DNA of 64,000 nt from Epiperipatus broadwayi (GCA_028023455.1 JAQFVV010006427.1:616001-680000), one strand, 5' to 3'; shown: positions 27,931 through 40,624, numbered from the stretch's first letter. Notes: generated by a model not told the origin, from the sequence alone. Numbers and translations are program-made.

Positions 27931-29560
27931 ACAAAATGTAATAAAAAAGGAGTTCTTAACAAGTAGCATCTGCCTTCTAATGAGTTTTTAAAGTTTTCTT
28001 TTTAAGTTGTATTTTTCTTATAACTAAGAAATTCTAAATATCCTTAGTAACCAATAGTTTGATGACAGAAAGGTTGGATGTGGATTAACTAGGATGTGTA
28101 CAGGTCCAGATTGATTAAATTATTTGGAAATGAAACATAAAATTTAGTTTAATTTATCAATGAATTTATTACACAAAAAATATAATATTAATAGCATGTT
28201 AGTCTTTTTAATTAACAAATTGCTAGTTGAATTCCAATAATTTAAACTCAGTCTTAATCATACATGCACAGTTCTTTATAGTATTGAATTTTACTTTGTT
28301 ACCTCTTTTTCATTAACTTTTCACCAAAATGTTATCTTAAGCATATTTTCTTACTCATAGACTGCTGGTTTAGTGAGCACTTTACTGCTCACATTACACT
28401 TAGTATTGATATGCTCTCTTGTTATGTTCTTAATATTCTGCGGATATTTTAGATAATCTGTTTTGTTTTTTAGATGTAATTTATACAACCAATTTTTTTT
28501 TTGCAAATTATCATATCTGAGTTAATTGGGTAATTTTCCCAGTTTCACTTATTATAGATTTTCATTATTTGTAGAGTGTAATTAATAATGTCTTTTATAT
28601 TGTCTACTTATGCACACACATATAACTTTATTTATTATTTACACAATTTAGTCAATAGTTATAATACACCCCCCCCCGCTTCATTATAGAGAGTAGAATT
28701 TAATCGCAAATATAATCTTGCAATATTTTAGGACTTTTCTATACTCTAGATTTTGTTGGCAGTAAGTAGATGGTTACTGCAAATCTGTATTAAAAATGTT
28801 TTCATCAACATTTTTCTATAATGATGGATGCATTCATTTTAATATTTGCAGTATTTCTTGGAAAATCTTTTACACAAGTGGTAGTTGAAGTTATAATATT
28901 ATCACTTATCTCTATCAGCTCACATTTTTATGTGGGTAATGTGCCATCTTACTTCTTTGACATCTTCTGAGTTTAATTTCACATATTTGCTTGGACAGCA
29001 GCCTAATTATAATTCCTGAGTATTTTTTTTCAGATGTCTGTTATCCATACAGACTGTCCTAAATGAAGTTTACATTTTCAGACATTATTTGTTTCCTTTT
29101 ACTTTTGCCTGGAATCAATATGGAAATATGCAATCCTAAATGGTATTTTATTAATAATTCTGCCAGGGTTTTTTGGTAACTGAACTTGGTGTGTTTGAAC
29201 AGGTTTGACATTACTTTACTGTTTCTTTAATGTCATTTAATCATGTCCAGTCACCAGACATACAAACAGGCTGTTTTTTTTCATACATACTATTCCAGTG
29301 TATTCTTCATGTTGCAATCATAGCACATGTCCTCCCTTCAGCTAGAAGTAATTCTTTGTCTATCATAAGAATAGATTCTTGACATGTAAACAATCTTTCC
29401 TAAACTGTCTAAATTAGTGGTGCTACATAGTTTGGTCATATTTTTTGCTATTTGTGTTGTTATTTAATTTTCAGTTTGGCTCTCTAGATGTGTTTGATGT
29501 TGACTTAATGATGTTGGGGTCTCATTACAATTTAATAAAGGGCTAAGATTTTTAGCTACT
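27931..29560. other. Spacer with a possible decayed transposon fragment
   Basis: A nine-base poly-C run is at 28669-28677. On the - strand at about 28926-29004 a 26-codon stop-free stretch begins GCCPSKYVKLNSEDVKEVRW, and other - strand fragments lie between about 29010 and 29340. The composition is less AT-rich than the surroundings and looks like an old transposon-derived protein, but I cannot assign the family. Confidence 0.35.
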
Positions 29561-29564
29561 ATCA

Positions 29565-31340
29565 TCATCATCAACAACAACTATCAATCCACTGCAAAAT
29601 GGAGGTCTCTCCAAGTTCAATCTATCTTCTCTGATTTTTAGCTTCTCTTCTCCACATCACCCATGCACACTTTTTTATTTCATCCATCCATCTCACATGT
29701 GGTCTCTTTCTGGGTCTTTTGCAATCTCTTGGAATCCAGTTTAAGATTTCAATTGCCAATTTATTATCATCTCTTCTAGCAATATGTCCAGCCCAACTCC
29801 ACTTCTGTCATTTAATTTTTTGAATGAGGTCAGTAACACCTGTTTATTCTCTTACCCATATATTGCATTTTTGATCTCTTCTTGTTACTCCCAACATGCA
29901 TCTCTTCATACTTCTTTGAGTAATCTGAAGTTTCTGTATTTCTTTTTTATTAAGTGTCCAAATCTCAGATCTATAAGTAAGAACTGGTAAAACACATTTA
30001 TTAAAAACCTTTCTTTTCAAACACATAGGCATATTTCCTTTTAGTATCAAGTTATTTCTACCAAAAGCACTCCAACTATGTTTAATTCTATGATTAATTT
30101 CATCCATTATGTTTCCACCTGTATTAATAATCTGACCAAGGTATTTGTAACTGTTAACTTTTTCTAACTCATCATAATCAATCTTAATTTTCAGATTTTG
30201 AGAAAATCCATTAAACATTACTTTAGTCTTTTTAACATATATCTTTAGTCCTACTTTCATACTTTCATCTGATAACTCCTGAAACATTTTCTGCAGATCT
30301 AAAGCATTATTTGAAGAAAAAAACTACATCATCTGCAAAATCTAAATGATTTAAATAATATCCATTTACTTTCACTCCTTTAGCTTCCCATTTTAATTCA
30401 CAATATACTTTTTGCAGCACTGTTGTCAAAATTTTTGGAGATATGGAGTCACCTTTCAATGTTGATTTTCCCAGTATCATTATGTAATCTAACTGTTGCT
30501 GTTGCATTTTTATAAATATTCTTTAAAATATGACAACATCCTGGATCTATATCTTGATGATCCAATACTTTAATCACTGAAGAAATATTTATAGAATCAA
30601 ATGCATTTTCATAGTCTACAAATCCAATGCATAATGGTAACTCATATTCATTTGTACTTTCTGTTACTTCAACAATAAATTTTTGGTGTCTGGTTACTTG
30701 TATTGGTACTATCATTTCTCCTTCATATATGTAGATACTAAATTTGTTTTTACAATTTGTATTTTATTGTTCCATTTTTTATTAATGAGCATACAATCCT
30801 TAAAAGAGATGAGTGATATGCCTGCCCTGCAATAATTAGGCATTTTTGTGATTTGATTACAAATTTGTCATCTAATGAATTTGATGCATCTTCAACTTTC
30901 TTTACTTTTTAAATATTTGCAGCATTCATAACAACACCTCCCTCAAGTTTACTATTTGAGATAATGTCATTTTTTTGCACAAACCCACAATTATGATATT
31001 TGTAATTCTTGAAATTTCACTTTTTTTAATGTGTTTTTTCCTAGCACAGCAATAATGATGCTGGTTTCTGTTCAGTATTTACTCCATTTTGTCTTATGAT
31101 TTCAACTTGTTTACATATGTAGTTGACATTATCTGCCTAGTTTTTTAAATTTTATCATATGTTCTAGCAACAGTTTTATATGCTATTCTTCCTTCAATGG
31201 TAGCAGTACAATTCAATGTAGATTCACTTAGCAATATTTGCCTGTTTCCTCCTGTCTTGCAAGCTCCATAACAATTGGTTTAATAGCATATTTTCTAGAT
31301 GATCATTAAATTTCTATTCCTTCAGTAATTTTCACAGTAC
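29565..31340 (-). pseudogene. Decayed RTE/BovB-like LINE reverse transcriptase
   Basis: Read on the - strand. 30715-30449 carries motif A in CIGFVDYENAFDSI. 30507-30307 carries the region preceding motif C (GDSISPKILTTVLQKVY) and LDFADDVVF with an intact Asp pair. 30287-29844 carries KVGLKIYVKKTKVMFNG, KYLGQIINTGG, EINHRIKHSWSAFG and FNKCVLPVLTYRSEIWTL. Past two in-frame stops the C-terminus continues: TGVTDLIQKIK, WSWAGHIARRDDNK, RKRPHVRWMDEIKK, ending QRR-stop at 29624-29622. These are hallmark RTE/BovB C-terminal motifs. At least two frameshifts and several nonsense codons. The 3' tail is a (GTT)n(GAT)n simple repeat near 29565-29582. Traces continue upstream to about 31.3 kb, where the 5' end is unclear. 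It is a different subfamily from the RTE at 18.8-22.1 kb. Confidence 0.9.
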
Positions 31341-34300
31341 TATATTATACTCCTGAATATTTTCATTTAGTGACTGGAGTTTGTTTCAGAACTGAAGTCA
31401 ATAATGTAAGTGATAATGCAGATCTAGATCTCTTGCAGGATGCCTTAGTTTTTTTTATAATTTACATACATCTAGAATCTAACTATCTATGTTATTTGAA
31501 TAATTTATTAGTAATAATGATTGCATATATAGCCATAGAGACTAATAACTTTTTCTTATCTCACAATATTTTACATTTATATTAAAATACACAATTGTTG
31601 CTAATTACTTATATGTAATATATACATCAGCTATAAATTAATGTTAATATTTATTTGCCATATAATATAATATTCTTCTTAATCATATGTCCAATATTTA
31701 TTATATATCTGCGTAAAATGATTGGTCAAGATATAACACCTACATATTTCTATTCATTGTATCTTACAACTACTTTAAACATGTAACATTGTTTTATAAC
31801 TATATAACTTAATATATTTTGTTTTATGGTTGTATGCAATACATTTTATTAATATTTCTTTAACAATTGTATTTATACCTGTAAACAAAACTATATTTGC
31901 TATAAAACGTTTTTATCAAGTGTATGTCTATTTAGTCATTTACATAGATGGCAGACCAGTCATAATTATCTTCTTGCCTTTAACTTTTTTTTTGCTTTTA
32001 AATCTAATAATATTGCCATATTTGTCCATGTCTTCATTATGTCTTCAATGGTGGTTTATTTTCATTAGTCAGAAATTAAAGAAAAACATTTCCTTCCCAA
32101 CATTCTACTTTACTAGAGTTATTTTCAATTCTTATTTTGAGTAATTTATGATTTTTCTGGTAAAATTACGACACATTGATTAGTAATTGAAGCTGGTCAT
32201 AATTATTTTCGATTCTTTAGACATCGTTTGAAATTTGTTAAAAATCTGCTAAAAGTTAGAATCTTTATTAGAAGTTTAATTTGCTGTAGGTTGTAAAATT
32301 GACCATTATAAACTAGTTATAAAACTTTATCTACATTGAAGTTTTCCGCCTGTTTTTCATTAGTTTAATTCTGGGTATTCTCTCGTGGTAACTTAATGTT
32401 GTTTTAATATAATCAGTTTTATACGCAAATATAAATCGTATAAGTATATATAAACACAGACACATTTGAAATTTTTTTTGTTAATGTATAACTTTGTATA
32501 GTGCAATTTAAATCCAACATTTTCTTATAATAAATAAATGCGTGCGCTCTAAACTATTTATTTACTCACATCTTTGTTTATTAATTGGTTGTCAAATTGT
32601 CTAATATAGCGAAATGACAATGTGTGTAAATTCTTAAATGACTTAAAAGCTTGTAAAAGCTTTCTTAAGTTCATCCAATTCTTTTTCAAGATTAATGCTA
32701 ATTTGATTCTACTCCTAGTGGCTTGATTAAACTTAATGTGTCAGTAATGTGGTAAGGATTTAATATATTAGCAACAGCCTCTCGATGCCTGCTGGCTATA
32801 AGAAATAATCACATTAGGATAATTAATTTTGTTTGGAATTTCTTAACAAGGTTAGGACAGTCTAAAAGATTGCATGCGAATATTTTTAAACACAGTATTA
32901 TTTATAACATAAAAAGAGAAAATGTATAAATATATATAAATTACGTATACATTGGTATAATTTGTTAACAGACCTGGCATTATAAAATTGTGATTAGACG
33001 AGTTAAGCTAGCTTACATTAAATATAGCAAGTGCGTATATATAATTTTTTATAACATATTTATATATAGGAAATATATATAATAAAGTAATAGAAAAACA
33101 AGACAATTTATACCATCATTTGAATCAAGAACTGTTTGTATTATTACAAAATAAAATTAAACATCTAAAGTAATTTAATAAGCCATTTCTTGTGCCAAAA
33201 AATCTCGTGTTCTAAAAGATATGTTAATAGAGAATGCATTGTCCAAGAATGATCTAGTTTAGTTTATATTTTATCGTTAGTGAGTCTCTGAAAAAAGTCC
33301 AATATTTTCTATAGGTTTTTTAAACCGTATATCATAGAAAATTTGTAATTATTGCTCAAAATAATTTTAGTCAGTAAAGTTCTTTGAAAAACTTTAATTT
33401 AATTGGATTAATGAAATGTCCAATTAATGTAATGAAACTAACATTGGACAAATATGATGTCATATGATAAGCTGGCCAATCATTCTGAAAAATATACGTT
33501 TGAGATATAACTATTTTATTTAACAGTTTATATTTGAATTATAAGTTAGTTTTGTGTTTAGTTTCTCCACAAAAGATATTTTATGTCTATACATCATACT
33601 GTCTAACAATTATTAGTCACATCTAGTTCAAGATGAAGAACATAATTTCCAATAAAATAGCTTAAAAATAGTTTTCTATCAAAGTATTTTCATTTTGGTC
33701 TTCTAAAGATTTATATTTCTTCTTATTTAGTTTCATAGTGTCTTACTCTGAACATCCTCTTTTCTCTGTAACTGTCATCCAAATATTTTTTTTAAATAAT
33801 TCAATCTATTATATTAAAAATTACTGATACTATTTTCTTCATTCGTTTAAAATATTTATAAGTTATTAATATCACTTCAAGAATACCCTCAAGAATTTAT
33901 TTAAATTTGAAATATATGTAACATATATTTATTTTACCTAAAGGTATGTACTTAAACAACAGGTTACTATGAACAAACAATAATATTTAATAATGTACAA
34001 TTTATTATTGTATATATGTTTCTGAGATAAATCATAGTTATAGTAAGACTGTATATATATATATCACTGATTGACAAATGATTTTTTTTTCTTTGTTATG
34101 CTTTTACCATTTACATCTAAAATTAAAGAAATTATAAACTGAAATATCAAAGTCAAAACAATAGAGATAAAATTGATGTTTCATTTTAGTCAACGGGATA
34201 CTTAAGATTTTAAACCATCTGTTCTAAAAAGAGATTAATGTTCCATTAGGTCAAGATCAAACTAGGATTCACAAACTACAATAAGAAGTTTAATTTTGGG

Positions 34301-34425
34301 ATTCTGCAATACCTTTCTAGAGGATTAAAAACACTTTCTATTTTTATAAAAGAATCTTTTTCCTATGTTCAAAAGAATAATTTATTTCAGTTTCTAGAGA
34401 TAAATGGATCAAACTGGGAATTTTA
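31341..34425. other. AT-rich spacer without recognisable gene
   Basis: Frames at 31370-31585 and 31830-32144 are of hydrophobic, AT-driven composition without motifs. I see nothing identifiable. Confidence 0.6.
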
Positions 34426-34439
34426 CAACACATCTTTCT

Positions 34440-34725
34440 CATATATCAGTTGGATATTAATAAATCATTGTTAACATTTCAATGAAGTCTATACATTAAA
34501 GTTTGAGGACTTTCTATCTTAATATAAACCGAGCACTGATTCTATATATGTGTGGGAGATGATGATCTGGACCAACTGATGGGTGCTTGTTCAGAATGAA
34601 ATACTATGTTGATCATTTATTTTTTTTTTACACATGCGTGGTCATGTGTATCGGTTATATGGGATAGAGTGGAGAACTGAACGGAACTTAAAAGTCTGTG
34701 TTCAAATCTCCATTAATTAAAAACA
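34440..34725 (+). repeat. Short interspersed repeat (SINE-like), isolated copy
   Basis: Matches the cluster at 55.2-57.5 kb. Shared words include TATCTTAATATAAACCGAGCACTGATT, GATGATCTGGACCAACTGATG, GGTCATGTGTATCGGTTATATGGGA and a final AAAGTCTGTGTTCAAATCTCC. The last part resembles a Pol III B box (GGTTCAANTCC-like), preceded by an A-box-like stretch, so the unit may be tRNA-derived. About 290 bp are alignable. Confidence 0.75.
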
Positions 34726-35014
34726 AATACAGATTATTTATTTACTTTTGCAAAACAATATATTTCTAGTTTGAAAATATATTGTTAGAGTAAATGAAAT
34801 AAAAACGTATCGATGTTAAAAAAAGTTTTCAGTTTTTTTTTAATTAAAATTACCACTATATTCTGCTTGTTTTCATAGATTTTATAATATATGGTTTCTC
34901 ATTTTGAAAGTGTCAATTACTATAAATTTGTGTATAATAGCAAAAAGTTATTGGATTTGATATATAAAAACTATATTAAGGAAGTATATATATATATAAG
35001 CCAGCGTATATTAT

Positions 35015-35165
35015 AATGGTCGACGGATCCTCCCAAACCTATCTGTCATACCAATGCGCCACTAGGTTATTCGAACCTAGAAAATATATAAAGGCGGCAG
35101 ATACATACGGGTGAGGTTCAACTCTTTTATCGAACTGAAATCCCCAGTCACTAACTCAGAAAGGA
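35015..35165 (-). repeat. tRNA-like fragments, possible SINE remnant
   Basis: On the - strand the sequence CTAGGTTCGAATAACCTAG (35080-35062) forms a perfect 7-bp stem resembling a T arm. CCTAGTGGCGCATTGG, which overlaps its end, resembles a Pol III A box. A second tRNA-like piece (GAGTTAGTGACTGGGGATTT to GTTGAACCTC) lies at about 35155-35100. Neither forms a full tRNA. A degraded tRNA-derived SINE is the simplest reading. Confidence 0.35.
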
Positions 35166-36940
35166 GCTGAGCTTAAAATATCACTTTATTTAATATTTCT
35201 AATTCTTAATTTTTAAATATTATTAATAAAAATATATGTAAATAAATTACTGCCAAAAATTAACTAAAAATATTTTCTTACGCACACACACACATTAATA
35301 CAAACATCCGAAAATTAAATTTGCTTTTAAATATATTTGATTTAAATTATATACACGCATACATGCATTTAATGGAGTTAATAAAATTTTAATATTTTAC
35401 TAAGCGTAAATATGCTACATAGAATATGCATATAACTAACCCAATCTGTTTTAACCTCGGGTTAAAATTTCGTGTTTAAACCCAGGCTAACTTATTGATA
35501 TACCGATGTGACAAGTTCAAAATGGGATTGTTAGCATAACACAATCGAATTTACATCTTTAGCATGTTATCATTAGAGAAATAAAGAATCATGATGGGAA
35601 AGAATGAGCATCTTTCCCATGATCATTAATAAATTTCACCAACAGACAGGAATGATCCACTGCACAATTGGTGATACAAAATAAAATCATTGATATATAT
35701 ATAAGAGATGTTCTATAAATGGGAATATCAGTCTTTGCTGGATTACTGTACCAACCATATTTTATGAACATCAATACGTAGGAAAGACATCTACAACGAT
35801 TAGCAATGTGATGGCTACACTTTTGGCCATGTATCCAGATGGATATTATGCCCTGTATGCTAATGTGCCACAAGGAATGTGTATCAAATATGTCTATCCA
35901 GATCACATTGACATAAAACATCTGAATATTATCCACCAACACTGATTCAACTATGAAACAATTAGCCCAAAATTAACCCACATAAACTAACATAATCTTA
36001 CAAATCTATACAGTGATTTATGCCTAAATGAAATTTACAAAAATAGAAATGACAACAAGCACATATATAAAAAATATAATAAATTATTTAAAATTTTAAT
36101 CAGATAAAAGATGATGTTTAAAATTACTACTTGGAAATTTTTGTATTATAAAACTAAAGTTCATACTTTCCAATGCTATAGGCTTATTGAAGTCTGTCTT
36201 TGTGGCCCTTAATACAACACCCATCTATGTTTATAGTTTCTTTCATCTCATATTAATATTGTCCTAGGTGAAGACGAGTCCATTTCTGGACAGTTTCCAG
36301 GAACCATCATTCTGGAGACCACATCAGCTGTTCAAATATGGCAAAATGTAAATTATTGCATGATCCCTACATTTTGGAGATCCACAATACATTTATAAAT
36401 ATATTTAAATAAAAGGCAATCAGCAAGAGCAATCCAAATCTAAATCTCCACTTAAAAGTTTTATTTTTATATCATTTTGAATTCTTATCATCAAATTCCA
36501 GAATCAATCTTATCTGTCTTGGCACTGCTCTTATTGGCAATGATAACTTTTCTTTGCGTACCATGTGCTCATTTCCATTATTATTGGCCAACTTTTAGAG
36601 TGGGAACTCAACATTTTATTATTAGTATTTTTTTTAATTTATCTCTTATCTGACTTTATGTCCAAGGGTTTGTTTGCTATTAAGTCAATATATAAAATCA
36701 TTTCCATTCTAAGATTAAAAATAACTTTTAACTTTAACTAATTAACAGGTTTTTGTTATTATTTTATATTAAGGTTAAAAATCTAAAAACAAGATTGTTT
36801 TAAATAATTAAATAATTAGTTTGCCATCTGTACATTATACATATATTAATTTAAATAAAATTATTAAGTTTCTTATATATATATAATTTTTACTTGAGGG
36901 TAATTTTATATTTTTCCCAATTTTATTTGAAAGTGATGTA
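35166..36940. other. Spacer with less AT-rich, unidentified element-like DNA
   Basis: 35590-36600 is less AT-rich than its neighbours. It holds the 83-codon frame at 35694-35945 (separate entry) and a patch at about 36170-36380 that may be part of the same worn element. I cannot name a family. Confidence 0.4.
35694..35945 (+). pseudogene. Unidentified protein fragment
   Basis: An 83-codon stop-to-stop frame without a clear start. Its second half has balanced, protein-like composition unlike the AT-driven frames elsewhere: YEHQYVGKTSTTISNVMATL, then MYPDGYYALYANVPQGMCIK and a His/Ile-rich end. The opposite-strand frame at 35589-35942 appears to be its shadow. YVGKT could recall a GIY-YIG or P-loop start, but the flanking motif residues are absent. 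It may be an exon or, more likely, a remnant of a mobile element. I do not recognise it. Confidence 0.25.
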
Positions 36941-36943
36941 ACA

Positions 36944-36945
<2 letters not shown>

Positions 36946-37020
<75 letters not shown>
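36946..37020. repeat. Interrupted (TA)n microsatellite with inverted flanks
   Basis: (TA)17, a GCATGTA interruption, then about (TA)17. Flanks TGTAACAG (about 36937) and TATTGTTACA (about 37018-37027) are inverted copies of TGTAACA, so the tract could form a hairpin. Confidence 0.93.
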
Positions 37021-37023
<3 letters not shown>

Positions 37024-37640
37024 ACAATATAAGTAATAAAATGTTTGGGCATTTTCATATAAATATTTACAATGATAAGTGCCTTTAAATTGATTTTTAA
37101 AAAATTTCACTGAAGATCTTTTTTTAAGCTAGAAACTTATACCTATTTTAGTTAGATATTTAATTATTGGTTTGTTAATGATTGGGGTATTAGTTAAGAT
37201 ATGCAAAAAATATATTATAATCCTCAACATTAATAAATTGTCTAGGTTGATGACTTTTATTTTCTCATTTTTTTTCTATTTGAAAATAAAACTTACAGTC
37301 ACACTTTACAGTGACACAGCTAAAAATTACAGACTAGAATATATCAATGTTGAATTTCACTATGAATCCAGTACTATGAAATTACCTTTCATTTAATAAA
37401 TTCTTTACTGACATTCTACAAAGTTTAGAATGACAATTTTAGAATAACAATGTTGTGGGAATTGATGCTATATCAGAGTACCTAGATTAATTATTCAAAT
37501 TAATGAAAATAACCAAATGCAAATAATTCAGGTTTATGATCAAATAAGTTTTGATTGTCATGAAAATAAATAGAGGATTTTTATATGAATATATAACGAT
37601 ATTTTAAAATTGCAATGAAATCTTTTTTTTTTCATGTGAC

Positions 37641-37705
37641 ATAGCATCAGCCGGGAAGCGAACCCACTAACCCAGGACAACTGCTTTGTAAAGCAGCTGG
37701 ATGTT
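37641..37705 (-). repeat. 3'-half tRNA-like sequence, probable SINE relic
   Basis: On the - strand: CTGCTTTACAAAGCAG (an anticodon-arm-like hairpin), then GTCCTGGGTTAGTGGGTTCG and CTTCCCGGC, where GGGTTCGCTTCCC forms a T-arm-like stem with a TTCGCTT loop and matches the Pol III B box. No acceptor or D arm is visible upstream, so it is not a functional tRNA gene. Confidence 0.4.
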
Positions 37706-38325
37706 ATAAATAATGCAAATTAAATATACTATGGGTAAATTTTGGTTATAGTAATAGAAATTAAAGAGGATATAAACTGGAGTAATTTATGGAAAATATC
37801 TGTATATTATGAATTTATTTGAGAAAAATATTAAATAGAATTGGATGTGAAAGCATCCAAATGAAGGTACAGAAAAGTAGAATTATATTTTGAGTAATAA
37901 AAAACATGTATTTCAAAATAGTAATGCTTTTAAAAGATTGAACACAGAAAGTGATTATCAGTGCGTGAGGTGTAAGATATGTTAATGTGAAATCCAAAAC
38001 AAACTTTTTAAAAAAGACTGTATTAACAATTGTTATGTTTATTCTCCAGTAGCATACCAATGCATCTAAAAGAGAACTTGTACAGCGTTATAATATTAAT
38101 GGATTTTGAAGATGGTTCTCTTTTATCTTAAATCAATAAGAAGATAACTGATATTCTATTAAAACTGCAAGAGGAATGACTGGTACAATAAACAACAATG
38201 TATGAAGAAAAAAAGGAGACATTTTATTAAATGATCGATTAAGAAGAATTGACTATATGAAGTTTGTAAAATAATATAAAAAGGAGTTAATAATAATTTT
38301 AAAAATTATAATTGGGAGTTAGAAA
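37706..38325. other. AT-rich spacer
   Basis: The - strand frame at 37815-38060 is hydrophobic and AT-driven. No motif is seen. Confidence 0.5.
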
Positions 38326-38329
38326 AATA

Positions 38330-38900
38330 TCTATAGAAGATAATAAAAATCTCAAAAATATAAAATAACATTTTTTGTGTTGGAATGAAAGCTGTTTTAG
38401 TAATAAGAAAAAAAAATCATTATTAAAAAATAGGGATCATGAATATATCAAAGAATTACATAAAGAGTTATGTAGTAATAAAGAACAAAAAAAGTATCAC
38501 ATACAGTTATTACATCTAAATAGTCATGTATTTTAAAAGGAAAGATGAGATATGCAGTTATATTTATAAAGAATGGAAAGTTCCAGAAAGTGCAGACAGA
38601 TAAATAGTAATGTTGTTTCCAAAGATATATACTAAATGTTGAAATGATAACGATCCCCCAGACGATTGAAAAAAAATGAATATAACAAAAATACAACATT
38701 TTTCTGAGAAATGTTTAAAAAGATTGGAATTACAATAATAATATTGATATTTAAAAAAGGTAATAAAAAGATATTAAAAATTACAAACATGTCATTCTTA
38801 TATTAGTTCCATGTAAAGTCTGTACAAAATTTACAATAAACTTTGTATTCTAATCAATCAAAATAACAAGTTGAATTTAAAAATGACTTGAACAAAGTGG
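38330..38900 (+). pseudogene. Very worn LINE reverse transcriptase remnant
   Basis: On the + strand, 38720-38900 reads ITIIILIFKKGNKKDIKNYK, followed after further changes by segments like VPCKVCTKFTINFVF and LEQSGL. This parallels the LINE signature 'I.L..KKGD...I.NYRPISLL....K.FTK......EQAGFR'. VPESADR-like text lies about 130 bp upstream. Multiple stops and shifts. It agrees best with RTE/BovB-type elements, but decay is too great for a firm clade. Confidence 0.5.
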
Positions 38901-39655
38901 ATTACATATAAAAAATGAAATATCCTTTTAGAATATCACATGAGAATATTTTTTTGGTAAAATAGTGACCCTGTCTTTCATGAATGCACATAAATACTTG
39001 GAAATAAATTTCTTGATTAATATAAAATTAATGTCCCTAGTTTTACATGTTTTATTTATATCTCTTTATATATATATACACACATACAAATGTGTCTTGA
39101 TGAAAGATAGGAGCACACTTTTATCAAAAAAAATTCTAGTTCTACATTATATTTAGAGGCTATTTTAATTGTCTATAATAATTGTTGCAATGAGATTTAA
39201 TCTCAACATTACATATATATATTTAGTGATAAAAGAATTCAACAGTATATATTTCATTATTTGAATATTTGTCGACAAAGTTTAAAACTGTGACAAATTT
39301 CAGATAACTATTAAAATTAGTTTGTTGATTATTTCAAATGTAAAAAAGATATTGAATTTTAAATAAGAAAAATTCTAACGTTTTCACTCTTGGTAGGTAG
39401 CATTTTCAGCTTTCAGAAATTTAATGAATAAATCTCTCATTTAGATTATTTTATTCATCCACAAGCTAGTAATAACGTGAGAAATTAAGCAGACATTATT
39501 TGCTTTAGTAAAAAAAAAAAAATCTGATTTATTAATTTTTTATTAATTGTAAAATTAATATTTTTTAGTTTACACAATTATTCTTTTGACTAATGTTAAG
39601 ATAAAATGTGATTCATTATTAATTGTAGAATTAATATGCTTTGGCAGTTGTTTCT
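38901..39655. other. AT-rich spacer
   Basis: Short (TA)n near 39068-39078 and AT-driven frames only. No gene or defined repeat is seen. Confidence 0.5.
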
Positions 39656-39657
39656 AC

Positions 39658-40190
39658 ATTTAATCAATATTTATATTATTTCAACATGTTGTTATAGGCC
39701 TATATTTTAATAAAGTTCGTATTTTGGAAGCTTTTAGTATTTCAAAATTATAAGCTACATTTATTCAACATTTACATTATTTCCACATGTGGTTATAGGT
39801 CAATTTTGCAATAAAATTTGTATTTTATAAGCTTTTTGTATTTCAAAATTATAAGCTTGATTTGATCAATTTTATGTTTATTGAACATGTGATTTTAAAA
39901 TTAATATGTGTCCTTCATTTTTCCTTTACTTTTTATGTTTACATATTTTAAATTTGTATTTTAGAAATTGTAAGTCAATAAAAGTAATATGCTTTATTTC
40001 ATTTGGTTATGGACATACATTGTAATATAATTCACATTTTAAAAACTTTTACTTTTTCAAAATTATAAGTTTGATATGATCAATTTTATGTTATTCCAAC
40101 ATGTTTATTGGCATTTATTGTAGTAAAATTTGTATTATAGAATTTATAATCTTTTAGTATTTGGCAATTATAAGCTTGGTTTGATCAGAC
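39658..40190 (+). repeat. Imperfect tandem repeat, unit about 101 bp
   Basis: At least four recognisable units starting near 39658, 39759, 39860 and 40076, with a longer, disrupted stretch between the last two. The conserved core runs through CAACATGT, TTATAGG, GTATTTTAGAAGCTTTTAGT and TTTCAAAATTATAAGCTT, then TTTGATCAATTTTATGTTAT. Units 1 and 2 are the best matched. Adjacent units differ by many substitutions, so the array is old. No coding potential. Confidence 0.8.
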
Positions 40191-40620
40191 TTCTGCATCT
40201 TTTGGATAATAATTTATACTCTCAAAAACATCTTTCCTTCTCTCCACATACTGTGGTGCTTTGTGCCATCATTATTGTATTAATATTCATATTTTAGAAG
40301 TTATAAACCTTTAATATGTAGACTGTGCTCACTGCCATTTTAAATGCTAAGGATCATCGCAAAGCAACAGCTGATATTACCAAGTGACCTCGTATAGATT
40401 ATTTGATATCATTTATCACTTGGATGTGTCAAGTGTGGTTTTGGATGGTCCTTCAAATTCATAATGGTGATGAGCGTGCTCTATATCAGTATCAAATATT
40501 ATGTAGTTCATTTTTATAGTAGACATATAATGAAAGACTGATATATTTAGATAATAGTTATAAACAATTAAAGAAAACATAAGATACAAAGATAAACAAG
40601 ATTTTAAAATTTTTCTTTTA
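40191..40620. other. Spacer between tandem repeat and RTE fragment
   Basis: A single degraded tandem-repeat-like segment may persist near 40275-40320. 40320-40510 is less AT-rich but unidentified. Confidence 0.4.
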
Positions 40621-40624
40621 TATT

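Noticed and set aside
29784-29990. 68-codon + strand frame and other + strand frames in 29.7-30.7 kb
   Set aside because: Antisense shadows of the - strand BovB-like reverse transcriptase.
35020-35032. GGTCGACGGATCC, adjacent SalI and BamHI sites resembling a cloning polylinker
   Set aside because: Only 12-13 bases, with no other vector sequence nearby. It sits in tRNA-like repeat sequence, so coincidence is likely; unlike the 15-mer at 20426 it breaks no frame.
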